A stretch of DNA of 54,525 nucleotides from Barthelona sp. PAP020 (Eukaryota; Metamonada: BaSk clade). The first letter of the stretch is position 1, and every line of letters begins with the position of its first letter. The notes beneath the pieces were generated by a model. That model had not been told where the DNA came from. It saw only the letters and a list, made by a program, of their open reading frames with translations, and made no database searches. Location: contig JARQWU010000038.1 of NCBI GenBank assembly GCA_040182905.1, positions 1-54,525 of the forward strand, given 5' to 3'. The translations under genes and the position numbers were made by a program. Positions 9,121 through 19,785 of the stretch are shown one piece after another.

Positions 9121-10496
9121 TTATAATTCATCATGCAAAGCATCTTTTAAAGCAGCTTTAAACTCATCAATTTCCTTTTGTAAAGGTTTTATTTGTTCCA
9201 TTTGACAAGCTAAGGGTGTAAAGTATTCCACCTCATAAACACACAAAGAAGTCTCACTGACAGTTTTTAATTCATGTTCATCAGAACATCTAAAATTCAT
9301 CAAACATTTTCTCAAAGGACCATCAGTGCCACATCTATCGCCATTTTCAAAATGCATTATAACCTTACCATTGATGTAATCAGTTTCCAACTTTGTGAAT
9401 GTTCCAACTTTGGCCAAATGTCCACCAGAATTCATCTGTTGATCAACTCTATCGAAAGGCTTGATGACATATTTAAATTTTCCATCAGATCCATTCAACT
9501 CTTCTCCCAAAAAGCTGTCAAATTCGTGATTTGCACCAGTGAAGGTCTCATCCAACTTTTTCAACTTCTCCAATTCATCAAAAACTTGAGTAAGTTTATC
9601 GTTTGTATCTCTTAATGCTTCTTCCGTTTCTTTAAATTCTATAAAGGTTAGTATACTTCAAAATAACCAAAGCAAAAAATAAAATTTCAAAAACAGGTTT
9701 TGAAATTCTGCTCACAAACAAAACTGTTTCCATAACGAAGATGACTAGTGTAATAAAGAAAATCAGAATCAGAATCAGAATCAGGGATCTTTGAGACATC
9801 TGACACATCAAATTTCTTTTCTTTCTTCATTAACTTCAGCAAAAATGTTCGAAACTTTCCCTTTGTTTGTAAAATGAAGGCATTAGCATTACCATTTTCT
9901 TTAATGTGTTCTTCTTGATCAATTTCAGTGTCTGTATCAATTGCCGTCTTCAATTGAGTTAATATCCCTTCATAAAATTGCTTTTCTAAAATTAAATCAT
10001 CATGTTCTCTCTCCAATAGTTGAATTTTCTCTTCACGCTGTTTACGATGGAAATTAGCTTCTTTAACCAATTCATCTCTTTTAGATAGTGATCTGTTGAT
10101 GATTTTTATTTTTTCTTCCATTTGTTTAATCTTTTCAACAGCAAATGAAACACAAGTATTTGCACAACGTCCTTTGGGTTCATCAGTTCCATCACAACAG
10201 TCACAAATCCCATCATCAACTCGAGAAGAAGGAAGAATCATGGGTTTGCTCAAATGATTGTAACAATAAAACTCTCCATTCGAACAAGCACTCGTTCCTG
10301 GTTCATCAGTTCCATCAGCACAATCACAATAATCATCATTCACTTGATCAATTGAAATCTTTGTTTTTCCATCATCACAAATGAAAATGTCATTTTGGTA
10401 ATTCTTTAGTTTGTCCGGATGAACTCCTCGAAACCTTTGTTCAAAACACAATATTGAAGGTAGTATTACTAATGTCAAAAGGATTATTCGATACAT
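9121..10496 (-). CDS. PRKCSH: Glucosidase II beta subunit, ER
   Basis: Two exons, 10496-9725 and 9638-9121, with an 86-bp intron (9639-9724) that begins GTTTTG and ends TACTAACCTTTATAG. Phase 1 on both sides gives 429 residues. The order is: a signal peptide (MYRIILLTLVILPSILC); two Cys-rich LDL-receptor-A-like modules (DDYCDCADGTDEPGTSAC and DGICDCCDGTDE); a coiled coil (about 120-185); an acidic SDSDSDSD run; then the MRH lectin domain (GGHLAKVGTF; CLMNFRCSDEHEL; SLCVYEVEYFTPLAC). It ends in LHDEL, an HDEL ER-retention signal. The subunit holds the catalytic alpha chain in the ER and presents N-glycan mannose for trimming of inner glucoses. Without the intron the reading would stop before the MRH domain. 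Confidence 0.9.
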
Positions 10497-10806
10497 AAAT
10501 CACATTAAATCTATAAAAAAAAAATTGCACTCTTCCAGTTTTTTAAAAAGGTAAAAATTTTATTTTTTCATCAAATATATTGCGTAATACCTCAATAGAA
10601 GAAAGTCAACAAAAATGTGAAATTCAAAAAAGTGTTTATTGTTGGAGTTTTTCCTAAATTGGTCTTTTCATATGTGATAATTCATAATTTGAATTATCTA
10701 AATAAAGAATTATTGAAAAAAAAAACTCCATCAAAAAGAAATGACAAAAAAAGATCCTGTTGATACTTTTTTCGATTGTGATCAATTTAAAACCATTTTA
10801 ATTTAG
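10497..10806. promoter_or_regulatory. Divergent promoter region, glucosidase II beta / SLC12
   Basis: 310 bp separate the start codons of two divergent genes. The stretch is A/T-rich with long A runs (for example near 10715). No specific operator was recognised. Confidence 0.4.
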
Positions 10807-13461
10807 ATGGCATCAATACATTCATATGAAAAATTATATTCAACATTGGAGCCAATGCCGGATACAATTTTGTATAGAAAGAAAACTGGAAGACCTAGTT
10901 TACCTGAATTGATCGGCGCAACAATCATGTCTTCAACATCCATGCAAGAAATGCGTCCAACGAAAATGGTTGAAGATTTACCAGATCCTGGTACTGTTTC
11001 GGCACCGGTGAGAAAGTTTGGTACTTTTACGGTATTTGTACGCTGTTTATTGGGTATTTGGGGTGTTATTTTATTTTTGAGATTAAATTATTGTACTGGC
11101 ACAGCTGGAGCTCCGAATATTACTGGTATTGCTGTTTTTGCCTTCATTGTCACTTTTATCACGACGTTATCATTGGCAACATTGGCATCTAATGGTGAAG
11201 TAGAAGGTGGAGGGGCGTATTTCATGTTGTCAAGAAATTTAGGACCAGAATTGGGTGGTGCGATTGGAATTGTGTTTTATATTGCAAATGCTGTTGGTGT
11301 TGCCTTGCACACGTTTGGTTTTGCTGAAACTTTTGCTTCTTTAATACCAGGATTTACAGGTTCTGCTATTTGGGATCAGCGTGTAATTTGTATGGTCGCT
11401 ATCACATGCCAATTATTCATTGCTCTATTTGGTCTAGAGTATGTTGTTAAATTACAGAATGTTCTATTAGTCATTTTGATTTTAGCAATTGGATCATTTG
11501 TTACTGGTGTTTTTACAGTTAATACTCCCGGTGTTGGGCCCAGTATGGATAATCTTAGCAGTATTATGGCTGCTCGCTGGGGCGCAGAATCGTTGCAATC
11601 CATTTTCGGTATCTATTTTCCTGCTGCTTCAGGATTAATGGCAGGTAGTAACATTAGTGGTGAATTAAAAGATCCACAGAAGTCAATTGCTCTTGGAACA
11701 ATGTGGGCTGTAATTGCTGCAAATTTGACTTACTTTTTCCTAATTTGGTTTGGTGCTTGGACCATTAAATCTGATGTTTTAATTGGTAATAGTCTTATAA
11801 TGGCTGATGCTTCCATTTTTCCACCTCTAGTTTTAGGGGGAATTATTTCAGCTACTCTATCTTCTGCAATTGCCTCTTTAGATGGAGCCCCTAGAGTGTT
11901 ACAAGCATTGGCTAGTGATCGTATATTTTCCTTTTTGAATCCATTCGCAAAGCTGTCAAATGGAGAACCTGTTCGAGCTTACATTTTAACTTATTCTATT
12001 GCTATTTTCACCGTTATTATTGGTGATTTGAATATTTTAGCTCCAATCATCTCCAATTTCTTCCTTATTAGTTATGGTTTGATTAATTACGCTGCTTTTA
12101 CTGGATATATGTCCAAAAGTGTATCTTGGAGACCTTCTTGGAAATTATATAACCCTTACTTATCATTGTTTGGTGCTATCTTATGTATTGGAAGTATGTT
12201 CTATATGAACTTGACAATGTCCTTGTTTTCTTTGTTGTTGCTTTTGATCTTGTACATTATTGTACATTTTCAGAATCCTGATGTTAACTGGGGTACGGTT
12301 GTTGAAGCAAAAACGTATATTGATGCCATTTTGTCTTCATTAAAGCTTCAAGCTTTACCAAGTCACGTTAAAACATACAGACCACAGTATCTTGTTTTAT
12401 GTGGGAATCCTAGCGAAAGAAGTCATTTGATTGCTTTTGTACGAACACTGTGGAAAGGTATGGGTGCTACTATTGTTGCCAATGTTGTGGTAAAACCTGA
12501 TTTGAAACCATCTGAACATTTTGCTACAATTGCTGCCAGACAACAGTTGGAACGGGAAATTTTGACTCAGTACTTGATTGAAGAAGATATCAAAGCTTTT
12601 GGTGAGGCTGTTGTAGCAGATTCTTTACGTTCAGGTGTTCAATCATTACTTCAAAGCGCTGGCATTGGTGGAATGAGACCTAATGTTGTTGTTTTGGGTC
12701 TTAGACATTTTTCTGTTGAGGAACTAACGATAGACATTCCACTTGAATATCAAAATGAGGCTGAAATGGATGCTACTGATCGTTTTAATGGAAAGATGGA
12801 AAAACCTACAGAGAAACTTTCTGTGTTTGCTTTAGCTGCTGGTGCTTTTGAAAAAACAGAAAGACGAATTTCCAGACATGATGATTACTTCTATCTGATA
12901 AGAGATGTTCTCAGTGCAAATTATGCTGTTGTTGTTCCTCACTTAATATCAAATATTGATTATGATGCTACTGAAGGTACAATTGACATTTGGTGGTTAT
13001 CTGATGATGGGGGATTAACTCTTTTATTACCATATTTATTAATGCAGGACATACATTTTGAAAATTTCAAATTAAGGTTATTTACAATGGAATCGTCCGA
13101 TCCTAATGAAACCGCAGAACAATTGGCAATTCTCACAAGAATGCTTAGTGGGTTTAGAATTGAAGCCAAAGTATTGGTGGCTGAAGATCCTTTTGGACAA
13201 CCAACCAAACAAACTCTTGAGAAGTTTGAAGCTTTTGGAATTGAAGATTCTGTTCCTAGCACAACAAAACGTCTGTTAAGACTTCATGATTTAATTGAGA
13301 GTCATTCAAATGATGCCATGCTTAGATTCATCAGTCTTCCTTTGCCAAAAACCAATGTTCCTCCTGCGTTGTATTTATGTTGGTTACACATGCTTGTTGA
13401 AGACAGGCCTACTGTGTTTGTTAGAGGTAATAATGAAACTGTGTTGAGTTTTGAAACCTAG
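10807..13461 (+). CDS. Cation-chloride cotransporter, NKCC-type (SLC12)
   Basis: 884 residues. A short cytosolic N-terminus (about 1-75) leads to VRKFGTFTVFVRCLLGIWGV (first span of the SLC12 core). GEVEGGGAYFMLSRNLGPE follows, then PAASGLMAGSNISGELKDPQ (the conserved loop near span VI), and LNILAPIISNFFLISYGLIN (span X), which is closer to NKCC than to KCC members. After 12 spans, FQNPDVNWGTVVEAKTYIDA opens the C-terminal SLC12 domain (about 490-884), which ends with RPTVFVRGNNETVLSFET. Such proteins carry Cl- with Na+ and/or K+ across the plasma or vacuolar membrane for volume and ion control. The N-terminus lacks the long regulatory tail with SPAK/OSR1 sites seen in animals. The ion set cannot be read with certainty. 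Confidence 0.88.
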   Translation: MASIHSYEKLYSTLEPMPDTILYRKKTGRPSLPELIGATIMSSTSMQEMRPTKMVEDLPDPGTVSAPVRKFGTFTVFVRCLLGIWGVILFLRLNYCTGTAGAPNITGIAVFAFIVTFITTLSLATLASNGEVEGGGAYFMLSRNLGPELGGAIGIVFYIANAVGVALHTFGFAETFASLIPGFTGSAIWDQRVICMVAITCQLFIALFGLEYVVKLQNVLLVILILAIGSFVTGVFTVNTPGVGPSMDNLSSIMAARWGAESLQSIFGIYFPAASGLMAGSNISGELKDPQKSIALGTMWAVIAANLTYFFLIWFGAWTIKSDVLIGNSLIMADASIFPPLVLGGIISATLSSAIASLDGAPRVLQALASDRIFSFLNPFAKLSNGEPVRAYILTYSIAIFTVIIGDLNILAPIISNFFLISYGLINYAAFTGYMSKSVSWRPSWKLYNPYLSLFGAILCIGSMFYMNLTMSLFSLLLLLILYIIVHFQNPDVNWGTVVEAKTYIDAILSSLKLQALPSHVKTYRPQYLVLCGNPSERSHLIAFVRTLWKGMGATIVANVVVKPDLKPSEHFATIAARQQLEREILTQYLIEEDIKAFGEAVVADSLRSGVQSLLQSAGIGGMRPNVVVLGLRHFSVEELTIDIPLEYQNEAEMDATDRFNGKMEKPTEKLSVFALAAGAFEKTERRISRHDDYFYLIRDVLSANYAVVVPHLISNIDYDATEGTIDIWWLSDDGGLTLLLPYLLMQDIHFENFKLRLFTMESSDPNETAEQLAILTRMLSGFRIEAKVLVAEDPFGQPTKQTLEKFEAFGIEDSVPSTTKRLLRLHDLIESHSNDAMLRFISLPLPKTNVPPALYLCWLHMLVEDRPTVFVRGNNETVLSFET

Positions 13462-13638
13462 TCTTGTTCCCTTATTGCTGGTGACTTTTTTTTAAAAGTG
13501 TGTTTTTTCAGAATATCGTAAAGAATTTCTTTTCTTTTTGTTTCAAAATTAATTTTTTTTTCAAAAATTGTTAAAAAAGTTAGCAAAAGCTCCTTTAAAA
13601 ATATTAAACTTTGCATTTATTTTTCTGATGATTCTTTG

Positions 13639-14049
13639 ATGTCCAAACCTTTTTGTCAAAGATGCTTTAAATCTGATCATTGGACTTATCAATGTAATAG
13701 CGAATTTAAATCTACAATTAAATCTACAATTTCTTCAAAATTGAAGGAGATATATGAACACATTCAAGATGGCGAACCATTACGATTGAATACCTTAAAT
13801 CAAATGGTATTTAGAGTTTTAAAACATGATGTTCCAATTAGAAATGAACCCAATTTTCAAAATGAACCTATTTTAAGCAGTAATTCTGATTATATTTCGG
13901 TTTATGATTATGAATATGATTATGATACTGAATCTGACCAAGAAAATGAAAACAAAGATGATTATTTTCACAATGTTCCTGAAAAAAGTGATATACCTAT
14001 GCTTCCTAATTTTGATAATAAGAATGATAATAACAATAATTCTATTTAA
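13639..14049 (+). CDS. CCHC zinc-knuckle protein, ZCCHC10-like
   Basis: 136 residues beginning MSKPFCQRCFKSDHWTYQC. This is a single C-x2-C-x4-H-x4-C knuckle whose HWTYxC context matches animal ZCCHC10. A short lysine/serine segment follows (STIKSTISSKLKEIYE). The rest is acidic and disordered (YDYEYDYDTESDQENENKDD, then a poly-Asn end). A nucleic-acid-binding role is usual for the knuckle; the function of ZCCHC10 is poorly known. A four-codon upstream ORF (ATGATTCTTTGA at 13627) overlaps the chosen ATG as TGATG, which could lower or couple translation. Confidence 0.7.
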   Translation: MSKPFCQRCFKSDHWTYQCNSEFKSTIKSTISSKLKEIYEHIQDGEPLRLNTLNQMVFRVLKHDVPIRNEPNFQNEPILSSNSDYISVYDYEYDYDTESDQENENKDDYFHNVPEKSDIPMLPNFDNKNDNNNNSI

Positions 14050-14132
14050 TACTCTTTCAATTGTTTTTTCTTTTATAAATATTTGTTTCAAACAATTTTT
14101 TATTTGTTCTTTCTTTTGAAACACGATTAATT

Positions 14133-14711
14133 ATGGATTTAGACAATGTACATCAACAAATTAAGAGATTAGAAGGAACTCTATCACAACAAAATGACGA
14201 AATTCGATTACCTAGAATGACAACCCCATCACCATCTGACAATATGGTTTTATTGCAAGATCAACAAGATAAAAGTATAAGTGCCTTTGAAGCAAAGGAA
14301 ATATTTGATATGTTAGATGTTGATCATAATAAAACAATAGATGTAAGTGAATTAAAGACATTATTTACAAGAATAGGAATCGATTTTTCAGATGAAGAAG
14401 TTGAGAATATCATTGCTGAAGTTGTTTTTGGTCAAGAAAAAGAAATAAGTTTTGGACAATTTTTAAAAATTGTTCGGAAACGTCCTGCCATTCAATATAG
14501 TGCCAATCAACTGGAAAATGCGTTTGCACAACTTGCACAAGATCCAAAAGAAATAAAAAATATGATACCAGTGGATGTATTGAGAACCAATCTTAGAATT
14601 TATGCAAAAATATCTGATGAAGAGCTGGACGAAATTTTTCGTTTTCTTCAATCTAACATTCATGATGGCAAATTAGATTTTAAGACATTGCTGTCAACAT
14701 ACGCCACATAG
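14133..14711 (+). CDS. EF-hand calcium-binding protein, calmodulin/centrin superfamily
   Basis: 192 residues. After a disordered N-terminus (about 1-48), an EF-hand pair begins. The first loop, DVDHNKTIDVSE (about 63-74), has all canonical ligand positions (1, 3, 5, 7, 9, 12). The second (VVFGQEKEISFGQF) has lost its acidic ligands. The C-terminal lobe keeps only hydrophobic helix patterning (QLENAFAQLAQ; DEELDEIFRFLQSNIHDGKLDF). One working Ca2+ site is therefore expected. It resembles calmodulin-like or myosin-light-chain-like proteins, but no specific partner can be named. It sits 83 bp after the zinc-knuckle gene on the same strand. Confidence 0.75.
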   Translation: MDLDNVHQQIKRLEGTLSQQNDEIRLPRMTTPSPSDNMVLLQDQQDKSISAFEAKEIFDMLDVDHNKTIDVSELKTLFTRIGIDFSDEEVENIIAEVVFGQEKEISFGQFLKIVRKRPAIQYSANQLENAFAQLAQDPKEIKNMIPVDVLRTNLRIYAKISDEELDEIFRFLQSNIHDGKLDFKTLLSTYAT

Positions 14712-15472
14712 TATATTATTCATTGTAAATTAAGGAAAAGTATTTATTTTTGGTAATTTTAGTCCTTTATAATATATATATTCAAACATTTTTGCAACCA
14801 TTGACATCATTGAAATTCAAAAAATTGATTTTTAAAAGTCTTCTAAAAAAATATTAGAATGAAATAATTAAGATGTGCCAAAGTGCTTTTGATCAAATTG
14901 TAAAAAATATTTATGCTTCCTCCTTCTTTAGAGAATAATCACTTCAACTTCTTTTTTTAAAAAAGGGCCTTCAATCTGAAGATGACATAAAATTTAATTT
15001 AAATCGTTCAAATGCAAAAATAAATAGTCAAGCTTTACTTTTATGTTGGGTGGTTTAATATTTTAAGCTCATTATTTGTTGAACAGTCTTTCTCTTTTTT
15101 GCAATATTGGTTTTGCACTTTAAAAGAGAATTTTTATCACTTCATTTTGGAAAATCTTAAAAAATTGAATAAAAAATTCTTTTGACAAAAAAAAATTGAT
15201 CCATTTTTGTGGTTATGCATTGTGTTGGGAAATAGCTTTGAAAAAATAATTGTTTTCATTCTTTTTGCTTCAATTTTATTGAAAAACTTGGTAAAAATAC
15301 AAGAGAAATTGTGGAAACTTGAAAAAAAAATTAAAAATATGAAAAATATAGGTTGAAAACATAACACAGATCACTTTTGAAAAATGAAGCAAGGATCATT
15401 TTTGGCATTTTCTCAAGGTTTTTATTTTGTTATTTTTATTATTTTTATTACATTATTCAATATTTTTATTGA
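14712..15472. other. Intergenic, no gene seen
   Basis: About 760 bp, A/T-rich, with many A and T runs. No coding-like frame or RNA gene was recognised; the open frame on the minus strand (15137-15367) is composed of Phe/Ile/Asn/Lys codons and looks like chance. Confidence 0.6.
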
Positions 15473-16857
15473 ATGGATGCAGAAAAAAGTATGATATTTG
15501 GAAAAAAAAACTAACAATTTTTTATTTAGAACAAATTGAACAAATATTTTGTGTATGTGACAGTGAAAAGAATTTAATTAATTCTATTATACCTAAAAGA
15601 TACTTAGATCAGATTCAAATATATCTAAATAACCAGAATCTTGAAATTCCAAAAAAAGATATTGATGGTGAAGAGTTTAAGTTAACTGTCGAATTATTAC
15701 CATTATCTAAAGAAGTTGGATTGTTTTTATTGAATACTTTATTTGTTGTTGCAAAAAATTTACCCCTATCGAAACGTGATCAAGATTTTCCTCAATTATG
15801 TGAGATTAATTCATCTCAACAGATTAACGCTCTTAGTTTAGACTCAATTAGACAACGATGCTCAATACAAATCCAATTTAAACCAAAGAAAAAAATCTCC
15901 GCGATTATTAATTGGCTGAATAAAAAATGGAAGTTTGATGAAATAATAAAGATGGTATCTCAAATGGATTGTAAACCTTTGAGTGAAATTTTAAATGTTG
16001 CGTTGTGCTTTCAAATGGGTGGTATGTCGTGGGACAAAGAAGATAATATCCGTTTTGGTGACATTTGGAAGTTGGCTAATTGTAAATCAACCATAAGAAT
16101 GTATTATTTTTGGGATTGTGATTTTGTAGATCAAGGAAGAGCATTTGAATTTTCAATTGATGGTAAAGCAAAAAACAAACCAAAGGAAAAGGTTAAACCA
16201 AAACCTGTTGTCAAATCTGGACTGTTGAACAGTAATTCCAGCAAAAGAATAAAATCAAAGAAAAGCCTATCATCGTTGAAGCAAAATTTGGAAAAATCTC
16301 AAAATAAAGATGCAAAATCTCCCAAGTCAGAAGAGGTTGAAAACATGAGGGAACATTCAGATGAGCAGATTCAATCTGTTCATGCGCAACAATTCTGCAG
16401 TGATGGGAATCTTCCTTTTAGCTCTATGATACTCCCAGACCAATCAATCATGGCATTTCCTTCATCTCCTCCTACACCTATTGATACTCCTTTAAAGAAA
16501 GAACCGAGTATTGTACAAGAACAATTTTTTTCACCTGACACACCTGCTATTGATTCTTTAACAAGAGAAGTTGAAGAAAACCCTCAGGAATCATTCAATT
16601 CATCGCATGTTGATTTTGGTGCCAACTCAAACACTGCTAGTCTTGCTTTATTTAGCTCAACAAATTCAATGGATCAGTTTGTAATTGATGAATGGTGTAT
16701 TACAGATTCTTTAATGAGTCCACGTAATTCTCCCAATTCTCCAGAACCCTATAATGAGACAATTGATCCATTCAACAGTATGATGGGTTCTGAATCTGAT
16801 AAATTTGTCATAGGTGGATCAGAGGAACATTCTTTTATTTCGGTTCAATTTTTGTAA
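15473..16857 (+). CDS. Unknown Ser/Pro-rich nuclear-type protein, two exons
   Basis: Exon 1 is only 16 nt (ATG 15473 to 15488, MDAEK plus one base). A 41-bp intron (15489-15529; GTATGA ... CTAACAATTTTTTATTTAG) is removed, and exon 2 runs 15530-16857, giving 447 residues. Without it the frame has no ATG near its head. Residues about 5-230 look folded, with QMGGMSWDKEDNIRFGDIWK and CKSTIRMYYFWDCDF. A basic segment follows (KAKNKPKEKVKPKPVVKSG, SSKRIKSKKSLSSLK). The long tail is rich in Ser, Pro, Asp and Glu with SP/TP sites (SSPPTPIDTP, SPRNSPNSPEPY). This layout would suit a transcription regulator with a nuclear localisation signal and an acidic tail, but that is inference; no family is recognised. 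Confidence 0.6.
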
Positions 16858-17186
16858 ATACAAATTTTCTTTTTTGTAACATGCAGGCAATTTTAACGGT
16901 AAAATTCATCCAATAAGTTCAACTGAAATAAATCTCAGACCTCTTATATAACATCTGTTTTATATAATAAGTAGTTAGCAGAATTACATTGTATAGCACA
17001 AAAGTGTGGAGACCTGAAACTGGCGACTTTGATAAATATTTGAATTTTCAAAACAAAAAATTTTTACACTGAAAAATAAAAGAACAGTTTAACTTAATAA
17101 AAAGGATGGATCTGATTTGTCGATAGTTTGAAAAAAAATTCTCCATTTATTTTTTTTGAACATTCCAGTACCAAACTTTATATGTA
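16858..17186. other. Intergenic, no gene seen
   Basis: 330 bp between the Ser/Pro-rich gene and CENP-A. It holds two near-repeated TTATATAA-type segments (around 16945 and 16962) that could serve as TATA elements, but nothing else recognisable. Confidence 0.4.
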
Positions 17187-17561
17187 ATGCCAAAACGAAA
17201 AAGTATACCAGGTATTCAACTCCAAAGACCTCAAAGGAGAAGAAGAAATGCCGCTGTCGAAGAAATTCGAACTTTACAAAATATGAATTCACTTATGATC
17301 CGAAAATTACCATTTATCAGGGTAGTTAAGGAAATAGCTGCAGAAGCAACAAGAAGAAGACACATAAGTGATGTTAGGTTTCAACCTATGGCTATAAATG
17401 CCTTACAAAGTGCAACAGAAATGGTTCTTACAGATATATTTGAAGATGCTTACACTTTAACGATACATGCAAAAAGAGTTACTTTGTTTCACAAAGATTT
17501 AGTTATTGCATTGAGATTGAGGGGATTGAATCACTTAAGAAGTTCAAATTTTGAATATTAG
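17187..17561 (+). CDS. CENPA: Centromeric histone H3 variant (CENP-A)
   Basis: 124 residues with a complete H3 fold: EIRTLQN (alpha N), LMIRKLPFIRVVKEIAAEA (alpha 1), DVRFQPMAINALQSATEMVL (alpha 2), and TIHAKRVTLFHKDLVIALRL (alpha 3). Three signs mark it as cenH3 rather than H3. The N-tail is a divergent 28 residues without the ARTKQTARKS start. Loop 1 between alpha 1 and alpha 2 is longer than in H3 (AEATRRRHISDVRFQ against AQDFKTDLRFQ). Many otherwise invariant residues are changed (FIRVV for FQRLV). It replaces H3 in centromeric nucleosomes and specifies the kinetochore. The basic tail RPQRRRR could be a nuclear signal. The ATG at 17187 follows an ATGTAA five bases upstream that would give only Met. 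Confidence 0.9.
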   Translation: MPKRKSIPGIQLQRPQRRRRNAAVEEIRTLQNMNSLMIRKLPFIRVVKEIAAEATRRRHISDVRFQPMAINALQSATEMVLTDIFEDAYTLTIHAKRVTLFHKDLVIALRLRGLNHLRSSNFEY

Positions 17562-17762
17562 TTTTATTAAGGACTTAAAATCCTCTTTTTTGATTTATAA
17601 ATATTTCAAAATTGTCATTTTATTTGAATAACATTTGATGTCTTAAATGACAAAAAATTATTGTGTTCAAAGTCAAACGAAGACCTATAACTTAACTGTT
17701 GAATAAAATATTAAGAATATTCTGCCCTTCTAAAAGATTTCGCATGAATTTTTCCAAAAAAT

Positions 17763-18404
17763 ATGAATACTTTGGATTACTATGAACTAAATGCATCTTT
17801 ACTTTGTGAGAGGTATGAGCATGCTGAATTGGATGAAATTCATTTCGATTTGTTGACCACTTTTCAGAATTGTGAAAATATTTTGGAGATAGGAGTAGGA
17901 TCTGGAAGAACATTGGCGTTTTTATTGAGAAATAATTTAAATGTAAAAGGTATTGATGGTTCAAACGAAATGCTGAAACAAGCTTTAAAATTACATTCTG
18001 AATTGAAAAATCGACTTAATCATTGTATTTTACCAAATGGATTGCAAGTGTTAGATTTCAATCAAAACAATAAACCAAAATATGATGGTATTTACTCACT
18101 TGCTACTATAATGCATCTTTCAATAGAAGAGATTCACTTAACTTTAGAACACATTCATAACCTTCTGAAAAATAGTGGTATTTTATTCATATCTGTGTGT
18201 TTGACCAGACCGGATTTGGCTGTTACTAATTTTGATCATAACACTGATTTTAGACATTTTACATTATTAAGTGAGCAACAATGGATTAATATTGTGAACA
18301 AACATGGTTTTGTGGTAAGATTTGTCAAGGTAAACAATGGTATGGATGGACTCAAGAGAGAAGGCATTGTTTGGGCAAGCTTTGTGTTTGAAAAGATCAT
18401 GTAG
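17763..18404 (+). CDS. Class I SAM-dependent methyltransferase
   Basis: 213 residues. Motif I is ILEIGVGSGRTLAFLL (about 41-56). Motif II is VKGIDGSNEMLKQAL with the ribose-binding Asp. PKYDGIYSLATIMHLS is the motif IV region, and LLKNSGILFISVCL is motif VI. The sheet ends with HGFVVRFVKV. The start segment DYYELNASLLCERYEHAE is typical of small-molecule methyltransferases of the bacterial UbiE/tellurite-resistance-like type. The substrate is unknown. A bacterial origin is possible but cannot be decided here. The stop at 18404 leaves a 545-bp gap before the deoxynucleoside kinase. Confidence 0.75.
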   Translation: MNTLDYYELNASLLCERYEHAELDEIHFDLLTTFQNCENILEIGVGSGRTLAFLLRNNLNVKGIDGSNEMLKQALKLHSELKNRLNHCILPNGLQVLDFNQNNKPKYDGIYSLATIMHLSIEEIHLTLEHIHNLLKNSGILFISVCLTRPDLAVTNFDHNTDFRHFTLLSEQQWINIVNKHGFVVRFVKVNNGMDGLKREGIVWASFVFEKIM

Positions 18405-18948
18405 GTGTTATTGACTTATGTTTCTGTTATTTCAACATCCATTCAAAACCCATCTTATATTAGGCCTTATTCACACGTTCAGTTAGTTTTGAAGTTCTTC
18501 AATAACTTTTGACAGTCTGTCAAAAATTTTAAATTTTGAAATATCGGTAAATGTTGTAGAATTTGTTCTTTGCCGTGAGCAGTCTGTTGACGTTGTTTTG
18601 GGAAAATTCATTGAAACTCCTTCATTTTTTTGAAGTGTAGTTTCAGTTTGGAATTGTTCTGTTACTTTGAGTTATATAAAGAATGGAACCAGAAAAGTAT
18701 CAAGATGATCTTCTAACTTTTTTTTGGCCCAAAATTGTTCCAAAAGTGTATCAAAATTACTCCAATAAAATGAGAAGCAGGCAAAAAAAAGGGAAAATTT
18801 ACAACAGTTTCAGCAGATTTGAGAATAATCAAAAGACAAATGCAAACAAATATGTTTTGGTGACAATATTTGTGTTTTTAATATTTTAAAATGCACTTCT
18901 AAAAAAAAAAAGTGCAAGCCCAAAAAAATGGCCTTGTTCAAAGTCGAT
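18405..18948. other. Intergenic, one weak ORF and a short hairpin
   Basis: The stretch holds a perfect 8-bp inverted repeat (TTTTGACA, 3-nt loop, TGTCAAAA; 18507-18525) and a 68-codon plus-strand ORF (18683-18889, MEPEKYQDDLLTFFWPK). The ORF lies 7 bp after TTATATAAAG and ends in a run of hydrophobic residues. The ORF may be a small gene or chance; no family is recognised. Confidence 0.35.
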
Positions 18949-19785
18949 TCAATTGCTCAAAGCCATAGCTGTTAACTCTTTTGAATTTCTTTCAATAAAA
19001 GAAATCTGCTGAATTTCAGGATCAACAAAACCACGACTACATAGTTTTTCAATTATTTCTTCATCCAAAACAATTTCTTCAGTTTCAGATTCAGTTTCAG
19101 TTTCAGATTCTGCATCAGATTCTGTTTCACTTGACATTAAACAATTATTTGAAACATGTAAATAGCTATTCAACAAATCAGAAACTTCATATACGGAACC
19201 ATAATTATTCCAATCTAACTTCATTACTTTAATTCCCATAAGACTCATATCATCAAGCCAATCTTGATAAATAATATCTAAATGTTCCAAATACTCAACA
19301 GGAATACCATTTTCACAATCTCTTTTTCTAACGTTGTGCACTCTGTTCCAGCAAATTTGAGGTTTGACATCTAAATATATTAAGATGTCTGGAATGGGTA
19401 ATATATCTAACATTTGTTTTCTAACTTCCATATAATAATGAAATTGTTCGTCATTCATCAAACCAGATTCATGACCTTGCTTTGCAAACACAAAATCGGA
19501 AAATATTGATCTGTCTAATAACACACTCTTTCCTTTTGTAGTAAACTTGATTGCTTCAATGAAATATTGAAATCTGGTAGTCAATAACCACATTTGCATA
19601 GGAAAACAGTACTTGTGAGGATTTGAATAGAAATGAGCCAAATAAGGATTACTATCAACAGGTTCGAACATACTGATATAATTAGTATAATGTTCAGACA
19701 GATATCTAGTTAAAGTTGATTTTCCTGCAGATATATTTCCATCAATTAAGATAATTTTGCCATGAGTATTTGAATTACCAACCAT
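18949..19785 (-). CDS. Deoxynucleoside kinase (dCK/dGK/TK2 family)
   Basis: 278 residues. It phosphorylates deoxynucleosides with ATP in the salvage pathway. The P-loop is GNISAGKS (16-23). LLDRSIFSDFVFA is the family's ERS-type substrate/phosphate motif (Asp in place of Glu). DILIYLDVKPQICWNRVHNVRKRDCENGIP carries the lid arginines. GIPVEYLEHLDIIYQDWL is the closing helix region. Which base it prefers is not evident. The C-terminus adds about 60 residues not needed for the fold: an acidic repeat (SETESDAESETETESETEE) and a helical end. No mitochondrial targeting peptide is visible. It is divergent from CDC45 with 105 bp between start codons. Confidence 0.88.
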   Translation of the reverse strand: MVGNSNTHGKIILIDGNISAGKSTLTRYLSEHYTNYISMFEPVDSNPYLAHFYSNPHKYCFPMQMWLLTTRFQYFIEAIKFTTKGKSVLLDRSIFSDFVFAKQGHESGLMNDEQFHYYMEVRKQMLDILPIPDILIYLDVKPQICWNRVHNVRKRDCENGIPVEYLEHLDIIYQDWLDDMSLMGIKVMKLDWNNYGSVYEVSDLLNSYLHVSNNCLMSSETESDAESETETESETEEIVLDEEIIEKLCSRGFVDPEIQQISFIERNSKELTAMALSN

